Assembly (NCBI GenBank): GCA_011330645.1
Contig: DRQB01000092.1
Location: 1 to 29,090, forward strand
Source of the DNA: Campylobacterota bacterium
Lineage (GTDB): Bacteria; Campylobacterota; Campylobacteria; Campylobacterales; Sulfurovaceae
Direction of reading: 5' to 3'
DNA: 29,090 bases
Under the pieces are notes generated by a model, which saw only the letters and a program-made list of their open reading frames with translations, ran no database searches and was not told the DNA's origin. A program made the translations under genes and the position numbers. Below, one piece after another: positions 1-7,063 of this stretch. Each line of letters opens with the position of its first letter. The first letter of the stretch is position 1.

Positions 1-1
1 A

Positions 2-70
2 CATGCTTTTAAAGATAGGTATTTTTTAGTCAATGAAATCGAGAAGATCAAAGAGGAACTTACCAAGTAA
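2..70 (+). CDS. C-terminal end of an unidentified protein (partial)
   Basis: An open frame enters from the left edge and ends at a TAA at 68-70. It gives 22 charged residues ending in KIKEELTK. It converges with the minus-strand gene whose stop codon lies one base further on. Too little is present to assign a family. Confidence 0.45.
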   Translation, partial: HAFKDRYFLVNEIEKIKEELTK

Positions 71-71
71 G

Positions 72-587
72 TTACTTCACCAACTCCTGATACTCTCTCA
101 ACAAATCAGGACTCTCAATAGACCCATGATGATGCACTTGTTTATACTCTCCGTCTATCAACTTATACACCCGACTGGTACGAATGGCTAAATCTAGTTT
201 TTCATCTTTGGTCTCTACCCAGCCACGTTCACGACCAATGGCTACAAATCCACCTTCCATAGCTACAATGGTATAGTCATAAAATTCTACATAAACTTTG
301 GCTTGACCTGAAAAGATACGACTGTAAATGGTTTTAATCTCTTCCCATCCTCTTTTGATACCACCTAGTGGATTGTCCATGGCTATCTCTTCGTTGTTGA
401 GCCAATTTTTCTGCATGAGGTCAAAATCTCTTTGGTTGAATGCTTTGTAAAACTCTACTAAAGCCTCGTGCATTTTGTTGTTGTATTGTTTCTCTTCACC
501 TGTGATTGGGGTTTGGATTGGGATCATTTTTATCTCCTGTGCTGAAATGTTTAAAATAAGTAAACCTATCAATAAAATGATTTTCAT
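72..587 (-). CDS. Secreted SnoaL/DUF4440-like protein
   Basis: The preferred start is the ATG at 587, giving about 171 aa. It is followed directly by a signal peptide (MKIILLIGLLILNISAQE), whereas the longer frame from 662 adds 25 residues with no sense as a leader and runs into operator DNA. The body has the features of the cystatin-like alpha+beta cone fold of SnoaL/ketosteroid-isomerase-like proteins: a helix with EALVEFYKAFNQRDFDLM, then NPLGG and GWEEIKTIYSRIF, then strands ending in VHHHGS. Members bind or turn over small molecules; the substrate is unknown. It is divergent from the metallo-beta-lactamase gene and shares an operator-rich promoter with it, so the two are probably co-regulated. 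Confidence 0.7.
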   Translation of the reverse strand: MKIILLIGLLILNISAQEIKMIPIQTPITGEEKQYNNKMHEALVEFYKAFNQRDFDLMQKNWLNNEEIAMDNPLGGIKRGWEEIKTIYSRIFSGQAKVYVEFYDYTIVAMEGGFVAIGRERGWVETKDEKLDLAIRTSRVYKLIDGEYKQVHHHGSIESPDLLREYQELVK

Positions 588-610
588 TTTAAGTCTTTCA
601 TTTTTATTTG

Positions 611-626
611 TTGACCATTTAGTCAA
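611..626. promoter_or_regulatory. TTGAC-N6-GTCAA operator, copy 1
   Basis: TTGACCATTTAGTCAA is an inverted repeat with 5-bp arms. It sits just downstream of the predicted start point of the minus-strand SnoaL-like gene. Two more copies with the same 16-bp geometry lie at 647 and 722. A TetR-family gene lies in the same locus (4145-4669), so I infer that protein is the ligand. Confidence 0.65.
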
Positions 627-633
627 TAAAAGA

Positions 634-662
634 ATTTTAACTTTATTTGACTGAAAAGTCAA
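634..662 (-). promoter_or_regulatory. Sigma-70 promoter of the SnoaL-like gene
   Basis: On the minus strand there is TTGACT (662-657), a 17-bp spacer, and TAAAAT (639-634). Operator copy 2 covers the -35 box and part of the spacer, and copy 1 covers the region after the start point. This is a typical repression arrangement. Confidence 0.55.
647..662. promoter_or_regulatory. TTGAC-N6-GTCAA operator, copy 2
   Basis: TTGACTGAAAAGTCAA has the same arms and the same 6-bp spacing as copies 1 and 3. It overlaps the -35 element of the minus-strand promoter. Confidence 0.65.
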
Positions 663-666
663 GAGG

Positions 667-696
667 GTATATTTGTGACATAAGTCACAAATATAC
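667..696. promoter_or_regulatory. Crp/Fnr-type palindrome, perfect 13-bp arms
   Basis: The inverted repeat has arms 667-679 and 684-696 with a 4-bp centre. Its core, TGTGACATAAGTCACA, matches the classic CRP pattern TGTGA-N6-TCACA. The centre (681.5) lies about 41.5 bp upstream of the start expected for the TATAAT at 711-716, the class II activator position. The nearest candidate ligand is the Crp/Fnr protein encoded at 3488-4105. The link is inference. Confidence 0.7.
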
Positions 697-710
697 AGAA
701 GATTTATGGT

Positions 711-737
711 TATAATTTTACTTGACTATATGGTCAA
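711..737 (+). promoter_or_regulatory. -10 box of the metallo-beta-lactamase operon with operator copy 3
   Basis: TATAAT at 711-716 is followed by TTGACTATATGGTCAA (722-737), which covers the likely start point near 723. There is no good -35 box; the Crp-type palindrome occupies that place. The promoter therefore reads as activator-dependent and repressible by the dyad-binding protein. Confidence 0.6.
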
Positions 738-758
738 ATACATTCATAAGGAGAAAAT

Positions 759-2762
759 ATGAACTTTAATACAAAGACGATGCTCTTTACTACGTTAGCT
801 ATATTGCAATTAAATGGTTGTGTAGCTAAATCAAATGTTGATGTGATTGTCCCATTGGCTAAAAATGAAAAAGTAAAAGAGGTTATTGGAAAAAATACCA
901 GGGTGCATTCTTTAAAGAGTGCTAAGTATTTTAAAAATAGGATGAATGATAACACTAAAAGCTTTCAGTCTAAAATAGAATTTTTGGAGACTACACTTTC
1001 TTATGGTAAATTAAAAGACCCTAAAAATATTTTATTGTTGACCAATTATTATATTGCCAGTAATCAACTTGAAGATGGCATAGACTTTTACGAGAGATTG
1101 TTAAAACGCTATGAGAACACTATGGATGTACCAACCAAAGCCAATCTACTTTCTGTTTATGCTGTTGTACGTGCTTTGCATGCGAATGATGTAGCTCTAT
1201 ACAAAAGAATTCCTTGGGTTTTAAATACATTTGATTTGTTAGAAAAGGCAAAGAAGTTGACTCATGACAAAAGTCCAATTGTTCACTGGTGCTCAGGGCT
1301 GATTTATGCACAGATGCCTTTTTTCTTTATGAAGCATGATGAAGCAGTAAGTAACTTGGAATGGCTAGTTAAACATCCAAAGACAGAACCTATCCCTGGA
1401 TTTTATAGAGAAGTTTATCATTATCTTTCAAAGCTTTATCAGAATGAGGGGAGAGAGGCTTTAGCAAAAGAGTATTTAGAAAAAAGTGGTTACGATGCAT
1501 ATGAACCAAAGTCACTTTTTATGGATTGGATGAGTAGTACAAAAAAGGATGGTTTAGCTTTTTCTCCTAAACATTGGATGAAAGAAATTGTACAAGGCAG
1601 CGTCTATGCCATGTATGGATTCGGCTTTTCGGACATACATTTCATTATCTCTGAAGACAAAAAAGAACTCATTGCTATTGATGCAGGAACACAACCTAGA
1701 GTAACTAAAAAAGCCTATAAGTTTTTTAAGAAGAAGTACCCAAACAGTCCAAAACTGACCACTTTAATAGTTACACATGCTCACTGGGATCATGTAGGAG
1801 GTTATACGGCATTTTTAAACATCAATCCAAATCTAAAGATTATTGGAAATGCTAAATTTCATGATGTTTTAAAAGAAGCAACACGAACACCAAGATACAA
1901 ACAGTTTAGAAGTAGCTCATATAAAGATGCATGGTTAGAAAATTATCAACCTACGTACAAAATAACTAAACAAGAAAAGGTCAATATTGGAGGTACAACA
2001 TTTGAGCTTATTCCTGTAATAGGAAATGAGACCAAAGATGCTCTATTTATTCATCTTCCTCAAAAGAGAGTAACGTTTATTGGTGATGTAATGATGCCTT
2101 ATTTAGGTGACCCCTGGGTGAATGAAGGGTTTATTGACGAGCCTATAAAAGCTATGAATCTATTACTTGCATTAAAGACCACAACGATTTTACATGGACA
2201 CTATGGATTAACTGAAATGTATGGTAATAAAACAAACATTAAAGTATTCAAAAATGCTTATGAATGGCTTGTGAAAAGTGTGCGATTCTATGCTAAAGCA
2301 GGTTATTCAGATAATGATATAAAAAGACTCAACCTTATTCCTGCAGGTCTTGAAAAACATCCTGCTTCATTCACAGGGTATTTGGCTCAACGTGACTATG
2401 TGATTGACAGGATTATTCATCAAAGTAAAGGTTATTGGGTTGAAGATAAAACAGGTGACGAGCCTAAAGGGTTCAATACTTTAACTACTACAGAGTATGG
2501 AAAACTTTTAAAGATTTATCTTGATTTATCTGAAGCTGAAATAGCAAGTGCTTTAGAGAAGATGATAAAAAATGGTGACTTAGAGTTAGCACTTCATCTC
2601 TCAACTTCGGCGTTAAAACAGTATAAAAATTCTGAAACTATCAAAGAACTACGAGAAGAATCAGCGGATAGACTTAGAAGTATGTCACAGTTTATTGATC
2701 CTATGAAGTTTACTGTTTATGGTGAAATGGTAGGAAAGGAGCAGAAGATGATGAAACAATAG
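759..2762 (+). CDS. Lipoprotein metallo-beta-lactamase, alkylsulfatase-like
   Basis: A 667-aa protein with a clear ribosome site (AAGGAG, 6 nt before ATG). The N terminus is a lipoprotein signal with lipobox LNGC (Cys about 21), so it is probably membrane-anchored outside the cytoplasm. Residues 40-280 are helical and TPR-like. A metallo-beta-lactamase domain follows, with the metal motif THAHWDH at about 339-345, a later ligand GD (Asp 443) and HGH at about 479-481. The C-terminal part (about 500-650) resembles the dimerisation region of alkylsulfatases such as SdsA1 (inference). Those enzymes cut alkyl sulfate esters; lactonase or other hydrolase activity is equally possible from sequence alone. 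It is the first gene of an operon with the membrane protein and regulators downstream. Confidence 0.75.
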   Translation: MNFNTKTMLFTTLAILQLNGCVAKSNVDVIVPLAKNEKVKEVIGKNTRVHSLKSAKYFKNRMNDNTKSFQSKIEFLETTLSYGKLKDPKNILLLTNYYIASNQLEDGIDFYERLLKRYENTMDVPTKANLLSVYAVVRALHANDVALYKRIPWVLNTFDLLEKAKKLTHDKSPIVHWCSGLIYAQMPFFFMKHDEAVSNLEWLVKHPKTEPIPGFYREVYHYLSKLYQNEGREALAKEYLEKSGYDAYEPKSLFMDWMSSTKKDGLAFSPKHWMKEIVQGSVYAMYGFGFSDIHFIISEDKKELIAIDAGTQPRVTKKAYKFFKKKYPNSPKLTTLIVTHAHWDHVGGYTAFLNINPNLKIIGNAKFHDVLKEATRTPRYKQFRSSSYKDAWLENYQPTYKITKQEKVNIGGTTFELIPVIGNETKDALFIHLPQKRVTFIGDVMMPYLGDPWVNEGFIDEPIKAMNLLLALKTTTILHGHYGLTEMYGNKTNIKVFKNAYEWLVKSVRFYAKAGYSDNDIKRLNLIPAGLEKHPASFTGYLAQRDYVIDRIIHQSKGYWVEDKTGDEPKGFNTLTTTEYGKLLKIYLDLSEAEIASALEKMIKNGDLELALHLSTSALKQYKNSETIKELREESADRLRSMSQFIDPMKFTVYGEMVGKEQKMMKQ

Positions 2763-2822
2763 TGTAATGACATAGGAACACGTAAATACAGAAATATTAA
2801 ATAAAAACACAAAGGATAAACA

Positions 2823-3485
2823 ATGGAAATACAATTCGCAACAACACTTTACATCATCGTTATGAACACAGCTTTGGCATTTACTGTAGTTAAAATGCTA
2901 CGTCACAACAGTACCGAAGCCAAAACAATGAAAATGGCTTTTATGATTTTTGGCTCATGGCTCTTAGCAACACTACTGCTTTTTGGGAACAATACAGTCT
3001 TACCAAACGACATAAGCTCTTTTGCACTTTTTAGTATAATCTTGGTGGGTGTAGGACTAGCAGGTTTTGTGCTTAGTCCTCTGTTTAAAGCTCTAGTTAC
3101 TCTGCCACAAGAGTTTTTACTTATGCCACAAGCCTTTAGAATGTTCTTTGGTGCGGGGTTTATCATTGAAGCTGTTTTTGGTATCATACCTGCAGGATAT
3201 GGTGCAGTGGATGGCATTTTACACATTGCCACAGCATTCTTAGCAACAACGTTGGCTATATATGTGGCACGAGGTGCTAAGGTAACCAAATCACTGGTCT
3301 TGGTAAACCTTTTTGGTTTACTTGATATAGTGGTTGTAGCGGCAGGAATTGCCTTCTTTATTTTAGGTGATATTGGTATAGAACACAATGTATTTTATGC
3401 TGTTTTCTTTGCTGCACCTATCTTTATTTGGTTGCATCTTATCTCACTATATAAAGTCTATAAAGACAGTAAAAAGGTAAGTTAA
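2823..3485 (+). CDS. Polytopic membrane protein of unknown function
   Basis: 220 aa with about seven hydrophobic segments and no recognisable catalytic motif. The N terminus (MEIQFATTLYIIVMNTALAF) is itself a membrane segment. Conserved-looking features are the loop with LPQEFLLMPQAFRMFFGAGFIIEA and the ending LISLYKVYKDSKKVS, which faces the cytoplasm if the N terminus is outside. A ribosome site AAAGGA precedes the ATG. The stop codon is only 2 bases before the Crp/Fnr gene, so the two are translated from one transcript. I do not recognise a named family. Confidence 0.7.
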   Translation: MEIQFATTLYIIVMNTALAFTVVKMLRHNSTEAKTMKMAFMIFGSWLLATLLLFGNNTVLPNDISSFALFSIILVGVGLAGFVLSPLFKALVTLPQEFLLMPQAFRMFFGAGFIIEAVFGIIPAGYGAVDGILHIATAFLATTLAIYVARGAKVTKSLVLVNLFGLLDIVVVAAGIAFFILGDIGIEHNVFYAVFFAAPIFIWLHLISLYKVYKDSKKVS

Positions 3486-3487
3486 TT

Positions 3488-4105
3488 ATGAAAGCCTTAG
3501 AGGTTTACCCATTTTTTCTAACACTTAGCAACGAAGAGAAAGAGCGTTTTTATGCTTCTCTTCGTTATGTAACTTTGCCTAAGAATACTATCTTACATTA
3601 TCAAGGTGACATTTGTAAAGAGGTACTTCTTTTAGTAAAAGGTGAAATTCGTCTCTATACACAAGCAGATAATTTTTCTGAAGAAGTTACACTCTATACA
3701 CTAAAGTCTGGTGAACAATGTTTAGCCAATACTGCATCAGTGCTTAGCCATAGTAAAACCATTGGTACGGCAGTGACAACAACTGAGATAGAAGCCTATC
3801 TTCTTGCTGAAAATGACATTAAAAAATTTATGCAAACCATTCCCGAATATCAAGAATATATTATGAATCTATATTCTAAAAAAATGGTTGACTTAACGAT
3901 GATGATTAATCGTATTAAGTTTAAAAACCTCAATGAGCGCATTATGGATTTTTTGCATGAGAATGAAAAAAATACTGTGAGTATTACCCATCAAAATTTA
4001 GCTGTGAAGATGAACACTTCACGTTCTGTGGTCTCACGTGTATTGAAAAAACTAGAACATAACGGAGAACTTATTTTACACCATGGATACATTGAAATTG
4101 TATAA
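3488..4105 (+). CDS. Crp/Fnr-family transcription regulator
   Basis: 205 aa, normal length for the family. Residues 10-120 form a cyclic-nucleotide-binding-type beta barrel (YQGDICKEVLLLVKGEIRLY). A dimer helix follows near 125-150, and then a winged helix-turn-helix near 160-200 with the recognition segment TSRSVVSRVLKKLE. The usual Glu of the CRP/FNR recognition helix (R-E-x-x-x-R) is replaced by Ser, so its DNA preference may differ. There is no Fe-S cysteine cluster typical of FNR. It is cotranscribed with the upstream membrane protein. A perfect Crp-type palindrome in the operon's own promoter makes autoregulation likely. Confidence 0.85.
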   Translation: MKALEVYPFFLTLSNEEKERFYASLRYVTLPKNTILHYQGDICKEVLLLVKGEIRLYTQADNFSEEVTLYTLKSGEQCLANTASVLSHSKTIGTAVTTTEIEAYLLAENDIKKFMQTIPEYQEYIMNLYSKKMVDLTMMINRIKFKNLNERIMDFLHENEKNTVSITHQNLAVKMNTSRSVVSRVLKKLEHNGELILHHGYIEIV

Positions 4106-4109
4106 GTAT

Positions 4110-4125
4110 TAAACCTTTTGGTCAA
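4110..4125. promoter_or_regulatory. Degenerate TetR operator before tetR
   Basis: TAAACCTTTTGGTCAA fits the TTGAC-N6-GTCAA pattern with one intact half. It lies over the -35/spacer region of the TATAAT box at 4133-4138, which suggests weak autoregulation by the TetR protein that follows. Confidence 0.4.
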
Positions 4126-4144
4126 CTTTCGCTATAATCACCCT

Positions 4145-4669
4145 ATGAAAAAACATACAAGAGAAGCATTACTAGACTCAGCATTTAATACCTTTTATAA
4201 ACATGGGTTTCAAGGAGCAAATATTGCAACCATTTTAAATGACGTGGGCATCAATAAAGGCTCGATGTATCATTTTTTCAAGTCTAAAAAAGCTTTAGGC
4301 TTGGCTGTGGTTGAGGAGAGGATAGCACGTAACTTAGTTAATAAATACGCTTCAGTTAAGAGTGTGAAAGAACTTTTTGATGTTCTCTGTTCTGCTCCAC
4401 AAACCCTTGCTTATGGTTGTCCACTAAACAAGATGAGTCAAGAGATGATTTACATCGACAGTGATTTTCAAAAACTGCTCTCTACTACCTATACTAAATT
4501 TGAAACTTTAATTCAAGAGATTTTGGAGCGAGAAGAAGTAACGAATAGCGCACTAAAAGCCAAACAAATTATCGCTACTTATGAAGGGGCTTTGATGATT
4601 TATCATCTAAATCAAGATGCAGGTGGTTTTGTGAGTGTTTTGAGAGCTTTGGAAAAAGAACTCAAGTGA
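4145..4669 (+). CDS. TetR/AcrR-family repressor (first)
   Basis: 174 aa from the ATG at 4145; an upstream ATG at 4118 would put the operator and -10 box inside the gene. The N-terminal helix-turn-helix spans about residues 6-48 (ALLDSAFNTFYKHGFQGANI, then VGINKGSMYHFFKSKKAL). The ligand-binding part contains YGCPLNKMSQEM, the GC-P-L region common in TetR proteins for electrophiles or small ligands. The only obvious -10 box (TATAAT 4133-4138) ends 6 nt before the ATG and no ribosome site is visible, so a leaderless transcript from this promoter is possible besides read-through from the operon. Confidence 0.85.
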   Translation: MKKHTREALLDSAFNTFYKHGFQGANIATILNDVGINKGSMYHFFKSKKALGLAVVEERIARNLVNKYASVKSVKELFDVLCSAPQTLAYGCPLNKMSQEMIYIDSDFQKLLSTTYTKFETLIQEILEREEVTNSALKAKQIIATYEGALMIYHLNQDAGGFVSVLRALEKELK

Positions 4670-4800
4670 CTTTTGCCAAACAAATCCTAGACTTTTACTT
4701 CTCTTTATCCAAAGAACTACCCCTCCCCAATGGGGTAGAGACTATCTACCCTTATGATAACCATGAGACTAGAGAGGTTATGCAACACTTTTTCATTACG
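4666..4800 (+). pseudogene. N-terminal remnant of a SMUG2-like uracil-DNA glycosylase
   Basis: A GTG start at 4666 overlaps the tetR stop (GTGA). The first 45 residues (MTFAKQILDFYFSLSKELPL then PNGVETIYPYDNHETREVM) resemble the N terminus of SMUG2-type DNA glycosylases, which normally go on for some 200 residues through a GINPGR motif. Here similarity ends near 4795 and the frame runs antisense into the neighbouring DUF2798 gene until 4938. The catalytic part is missing, so this is a truncated remnant. Family assignment is from memory of the N-terminal pattern. Confidence 0.45.
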
Positions 4801-4815
4801 TCTTTTTTCCTTTAT

Positions 4816-5070
4816 TTATCTAAAAATTTTGTCTTTATCTTTATCCTTTACAAAAATGAATACAAACTTTTGTATGAGGGGTCTCAAGGTAAGCATGAGA
4901 AACATAACAATAAAAACAACGGAACCATAGGCTCTTAGCCACTTATCTAGAAAGTTGTGTGGGAATCCATTAAGGTTCATAGCAGTAACAATGCCTGTCA
5001 TAATAAACACCATAATTATTGCCATTAGTACAGTAGTGATAAATGGTGCGTATCTTTCATTAATCTTCAT
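4816..5070 (-). CDS. DUF2798 family small membrane protein
   Basis: 84 aa with two transmembrane helices: FITTVLMAIIMVFIMTGIVT and AYGSVVFIVMFLMLTLRPLI. The first contains the MAxxMxxxM/TG pattern typical of DUF2798. The short loop NLNGFPHNFLDKWL between them and the basic C terminus (KDKDKDK) are also typical. Function is unknown. It follows the YdhR-like gene by 19 nt with a TTAGGATGAG ribosome site, so the two form an operon. Confidence 0.75.
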   Translation of the reverse strand: MKINERYAPFITTVLMAIIMVFIMTGIVTAMNLNGFPHNFLDKWLRAYGSVVFIVMFLMLTLRPLIQKFVFIFVKDKDKDKIFR

Positions 5071-5089
5071 CTTATTCTCATCCTAATCA

Positions 5090-5395
5090 TTAATAAAATG
5101 GTGAATTCATTTCTTTATTCGCCTGAACAAATCTGTTGGCACTAAAGACACGTGTTGTAATACAGATATCAAGTTCTTTTGCCTTCTCTGCCATAAAGCC
5201 ATTTGCATACTTCTTCGCGTTTTCTACGCTATCAAAGGTATAAAAGCCACCTACTGAGTTATTGTCAGTACCAGAAAGCCAAGTTTTACTAATAAGACCT
5301 TCTTCCTCTCTTATTTTGGAATTATCCTCTTGCCAAGGAAAATCAGTATGTGGTATAGATACCTGTGCTTCAATATATAAAAATGCTTTAACCAT
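5090..5395 (-). CDS. YdhR-like dimeric alpha+beta barrel mono-oxygenase
   Basis: 101 aa, the length of the YdhR family (ferredoxin-like dimers related to antibiotic-biosynthesis mono-oxygenases). Family-like features are EGLISKTWLSGTDNNSVGGF followed by YTFDSVENAKKYANGF. The native reaction is unknown. The ATG has a strong AGGAG ribosome site, which overlaps a half-copy of the TGTACT/AGTACA operator. It lies downstream of the cytoplasmic CMD gene, with a terminator hairpin between them. Confidence 0.7.
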   Translation of the reverse strand: MVKAFLYIEAQVSIPHTDFPWQEDNSKIREEEGLISKTWLSGTDNNSVGGFYTFDSVENAKKYANGFMAEKAKELDICITTRVFSANRFVQANKEMNSPFY

Positions 5396-5460
5396 TATGT
5401 ACTCCTATTATGTAAATTTATTAGCTTAAAATAAGCATGCGGTTTAGTTATGAACTCATC

Positions 5461-5490
5461 AAAAAATGACTAGGGATTAAAAGTCCCTAG
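5461..5490 (-). terminator. Rho-independent terminator overlapping the CMD stop codon
   Basis: On the minus strand the arms CTAGGGA/TCCCTAG (5490-5484, 5476-5470) flank a loop holding the TAA stop. They are followed within 3 nt by six T (5466-5461). The stem is short but GC-rich for this genome. Confidence 0.65.
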
Positions 5491-6034
5491 GAATATCTAA
5501 TGTATCTACAAGTAGGGTCATTGCTACCATTTGTGTGGATAATTTGATACCTTTAAAGATGTCCTTATCGCTCCATCCAAGGTTTCTAAGCTCCTGAATT
5601 TGCGCTTTATTAATCTCTTTAGGCTTAGTTGTCGCATCAATCATGTAAATCAGCATTTTTTTGTCTTTTTCATTTAGATTTGCACTTGATGGGTGTGCCT
5701 TTATCATATTTATCTCTTCAATTGTTAGTCCAAACATATTAATGAGCATACTTTCGTTGAATCCTACACAGTAGTCACAATCAAGTGATGGGGCACTTGA
5801 AACGACCATGCGCATCATTGCAAGAAGCTTGTGTGAAAAGTTTGATTCATCATTAAGTACCATCTCCTTCATCATCTGCCATTGACCTATTAATACTTCA
5901 GGATAGACACTATGTTGTTTAAGTGGTGCAGGTATCATCCCAAACGTTCCTCTGATTTCGTCGTATACTCTTTTTATCTCACCCGTTGCATTTTCCTCAC
6001 TAACGTAGGGGATAAGTGATAATTCTTTATTCAT
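5477..6034 (-). CDS. Carboxymuconolactone decarboxylase/AhpD-like protein, cytoplasmic
   Basis: 185 aa with no signal peptide. It has the all-helical AhpD-like core with the redox pair CDYC (about residues 94-97) in LDCDYCVGFNESMLINMFGL. AhpD peroxidases have E-x2-C-x2-C-x3-H; here the His is Asn, so peroxidase chemistry by the classical relay is uncertain. It closely matches the secreted paralogue at 11386 (shared IPAPL/VPAPI, NEKDKKMLI and the terminal IPRDF). Ribosome site AAAGGA. Two TGTACT-type dyads (6061 and 6101) lie in its promoter, pointing to control by the TetR at 12214. Confidence 0.8.
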   Translation of the reverse strand: MNKELSLIPYVSEENATGEIKRVYDEIRGTFGMIPAPLKQHSVYPEVLIGQWQMMKEMVLNDESNFSHKLLAMMRMVVSSAPSLDCDYCVGFNESMLINMFGLTIEEINMIKAHPSSANLNEKDKKMLIYMIDATTKPKEINKAQIQELRNLGWSDKDIFKGIKLSTQMVAMTLLVDTLDIPRDF

Positions 6035-6060
6035 GATATTTCCTTTTTTTATTTATATAT

Positions 6061-6075
6061 GGTACAAATTGTACA
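6061..6075. promoter_or_regulatory. Variant GTAC dyad before the cytoplasmic CMD gene
   Basis: GGTACAAATTGTACA is an inverted repeat with GTAC centres 5 bp apart instead of 6. It lies directly upstream of the likely -10 (TATAAA/TATATA, 6052-6059) on the minus strand. Confidence 0.45.
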
Positions 6076-6100
6076 TAGCTTTTAGACCGTCTCTCTTTTA

Positions 6101-6116
6101 TGTACTAATAGGTACA
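6101..6116. promoter_or_regulatory. TGTACT-N4-AGTACA operator before the cytoplasmic CMD gene
   Basis: TGTACTAATAGGTACA matches 11 of the 12 arm positions found at 12012, 12081 and 12867 with the same 16-bp geometry. It links this gene to the TetR regulator at 12214-12813. Confidence 0.65.
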
Positions 6117-6126
6117 TAAATATAAA

Positions 6127-6167
6127 AAGAGATATATAAATAGTCCTAAACTATTTATATATCTCTT
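6127..6167 (-). terminator. 17-bp perfect stem-loop, possible terminator
   Basis: Arms 6127-6143 and 6151-6167 are perfect complements with a 7-nt loop. On the minus strand the stem runs into TTTTT and ATATTT. It would stop transcripts arriving from upstream just before the CMD promoter. The stem is very AT-rich, unusual for an ordinary terminator. Confidence 0.5.
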
Positions 6168-6313
6168 AAAATGTATGATTTGAAATTATCCAAGTATGGT
6201 TCTATTTTTTATTGTCTTTTACACTAGATGCTGACCTATATTGTCATTTAGAAAGTGCCCAAGTATAGAGGGATTATTTCATCATTTAAACTAGTCAGCC
6301 CTTCAACATTATT

Positions 6314-6375
6314 AAAAAAGATAGAAAAGTAGGCTAAACTAGGAAAATTAGATAAGAAAGGCTACTTTATCTATC
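6314..6375 (-). terminator. Rho-independent terminator of the SRPBCC gene
   Basis: On the minus strand, GATAGATAAAGTAGCCT pairs with AGCCTACTTTTCTATC (one bulge, one mismatch) across a 23-nt loop. It is followed at once by six T (6319-6314). Confidence 0.65.
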
Positions 6376-6378
6376 GTT

Positions 6379-6408
6379 TTTGTATACGCAGTTTAAGGCG
6401 TATACAAA
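6379..6408. repeat. 11-bp-arm hairpin after the SRPBCC gene
   Basis: TTTGTATACGC and GCGTATACAAA are perfect arms around an 8-nt loop, 12 nt after the stop codon. No T-run follows on the minus strand, so it may protect the mRNA 3' end or bind a protein. Confidence 0.55.
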
Positions 6409-6420
6409 TGAGAAGAAAAC

Positions 6421-6924
6421 TTAAGCTGACTGATATTTCTTTCTTAACTCTTTAATAGGTACATTCTTTGAACCAGTCTCAATATGCTCTTTATAACCTA
6501 ACAAAACATCTCTGCTTAGCTTTTGCATCTTAGGCTTTAGAAAAGGTGTTATAAAAGCTGGTTTCCCCTTGTAGTCTATGTCTAAACGCAAATAAGCTCT
6601 GTTGTCACTATACCTACGAATACGAAACTCAAAATACAACTCTTGCACAGGAAAATTTTTAGTTTCATAGACTTCATATCTATAGGATTCTCCTTCTTTA
6701 AAATCGATTATTTTTTCTTTTAAAATAATATTCATACCCATATCATGTATATCACATACCCTGTCTGCCCCTAGATATGCCTCACTGGAACTCCCATTAA
6801 CATTGGTTGTTCTTTCTACACCGGCATGAAATTTTGAGACATCACCATATTGACGTATTACGTTCCATACTTTTTGTGTTGATGCTTCCATAAGCATCTC
6901 ATAATGTACATTTGCTAAATTCAT
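6421..6924 (-). CDS. SRPBCC (START/polyketide-cyclase-like) family protein
   Basis: 167 aa, cytoplasmic. The N terminus (VHYEMLMEASTQKVWNVIRQ, then YGDVSKFHAGVE) is the typical first strand and helix of SRPBCC ligand-binding folds. Then come GADRVCDIHDMGMNIILKEKI, YRYEVYETKNFPVQ and a long C-terminal helix. Such proteins bind hydrophobic ligands or cyclise and hydrate them; the ligand is not known. It is a single-gene unit with its own terminator. Upstream lie GGACTA/TAGTCC and TGACAA/TTGTCA dyads. Ribosome site AAAGGA 7 nt before the ATG. Confidence 0.75.
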   Translation of the reverse strand: MNLANVHYEMLMEASTQKVWNVIRQYGDVSKFHAGVERTTNVNGSSSEAYLGADRVCDIHDMGMNIILKEKIIDFKEGESYRYEVYETKNFPVQELYFEFRIRRYSDNRAYLRLDIDYKGKPAFITPFLKPKMQKLSRDVLLGYKEHIETGSKNVPIKELRKKYQSA

Positions 6925-6987
6925 AATTCATCCTTTGTTTTTTTTCTAATAGTTTCCCTAAGATAATTGACAGACTCACTGATTTTT

Positions 6988-7001
6988 GGACTATCTAGTC
7001 C
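6988..7001. promoter_or_regulatory. GGACTA-N2-TAGTCC dyad
   Basis: GGACTATCTAGTCC has perfect 6-bp arms. It lies about 65 bp upstream of the SRPBCC start. Its GAC-N6-GTC geometry equals that of the dyads near 611-737, so the first TetR protein or a relative could bind it. Confidence 0.5.
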
Positions 7002-7042
7002 TTAAGTAAAGCTGAAACTTTTTTATAACTTACACACTAGAG

Positions 7043-7058
7043 TGACAATTTTTTGTCA
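7043..7058. promoter_or_regulatory. TGACAA-N4-TTGTCA dyad
   Basis: TGACAATTTTTTGTCA has perfect 6-bp arms, between two GGACTA-type dyads upstream of the SRPBCC gene. Confidence 0.4.
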
Positions 7059-7063
7059 TTTAA

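Larger units (their letters stand above)
6035..6420. other. Intergenic region: operators and stem-loops
   Basis: There is no gene in this stretch. From left to right it holds two TetR-type dyads, a 17-bp-arm hairpin, a TGAC-N7-GTCA half-palindrome (6232-6246), a terminator (6314-6375) and an 11-bp-arm hairpin directly after the SRPBCC gene. Each is listed separately. Confidence 0.7.

Noticed and set aside
2903..3388. 161-codon minus-strand frame
   Set aside because: A shadow of the membrane-protein gene on the opposite strand, with odd Lys/Pro/Ala/Thr content.
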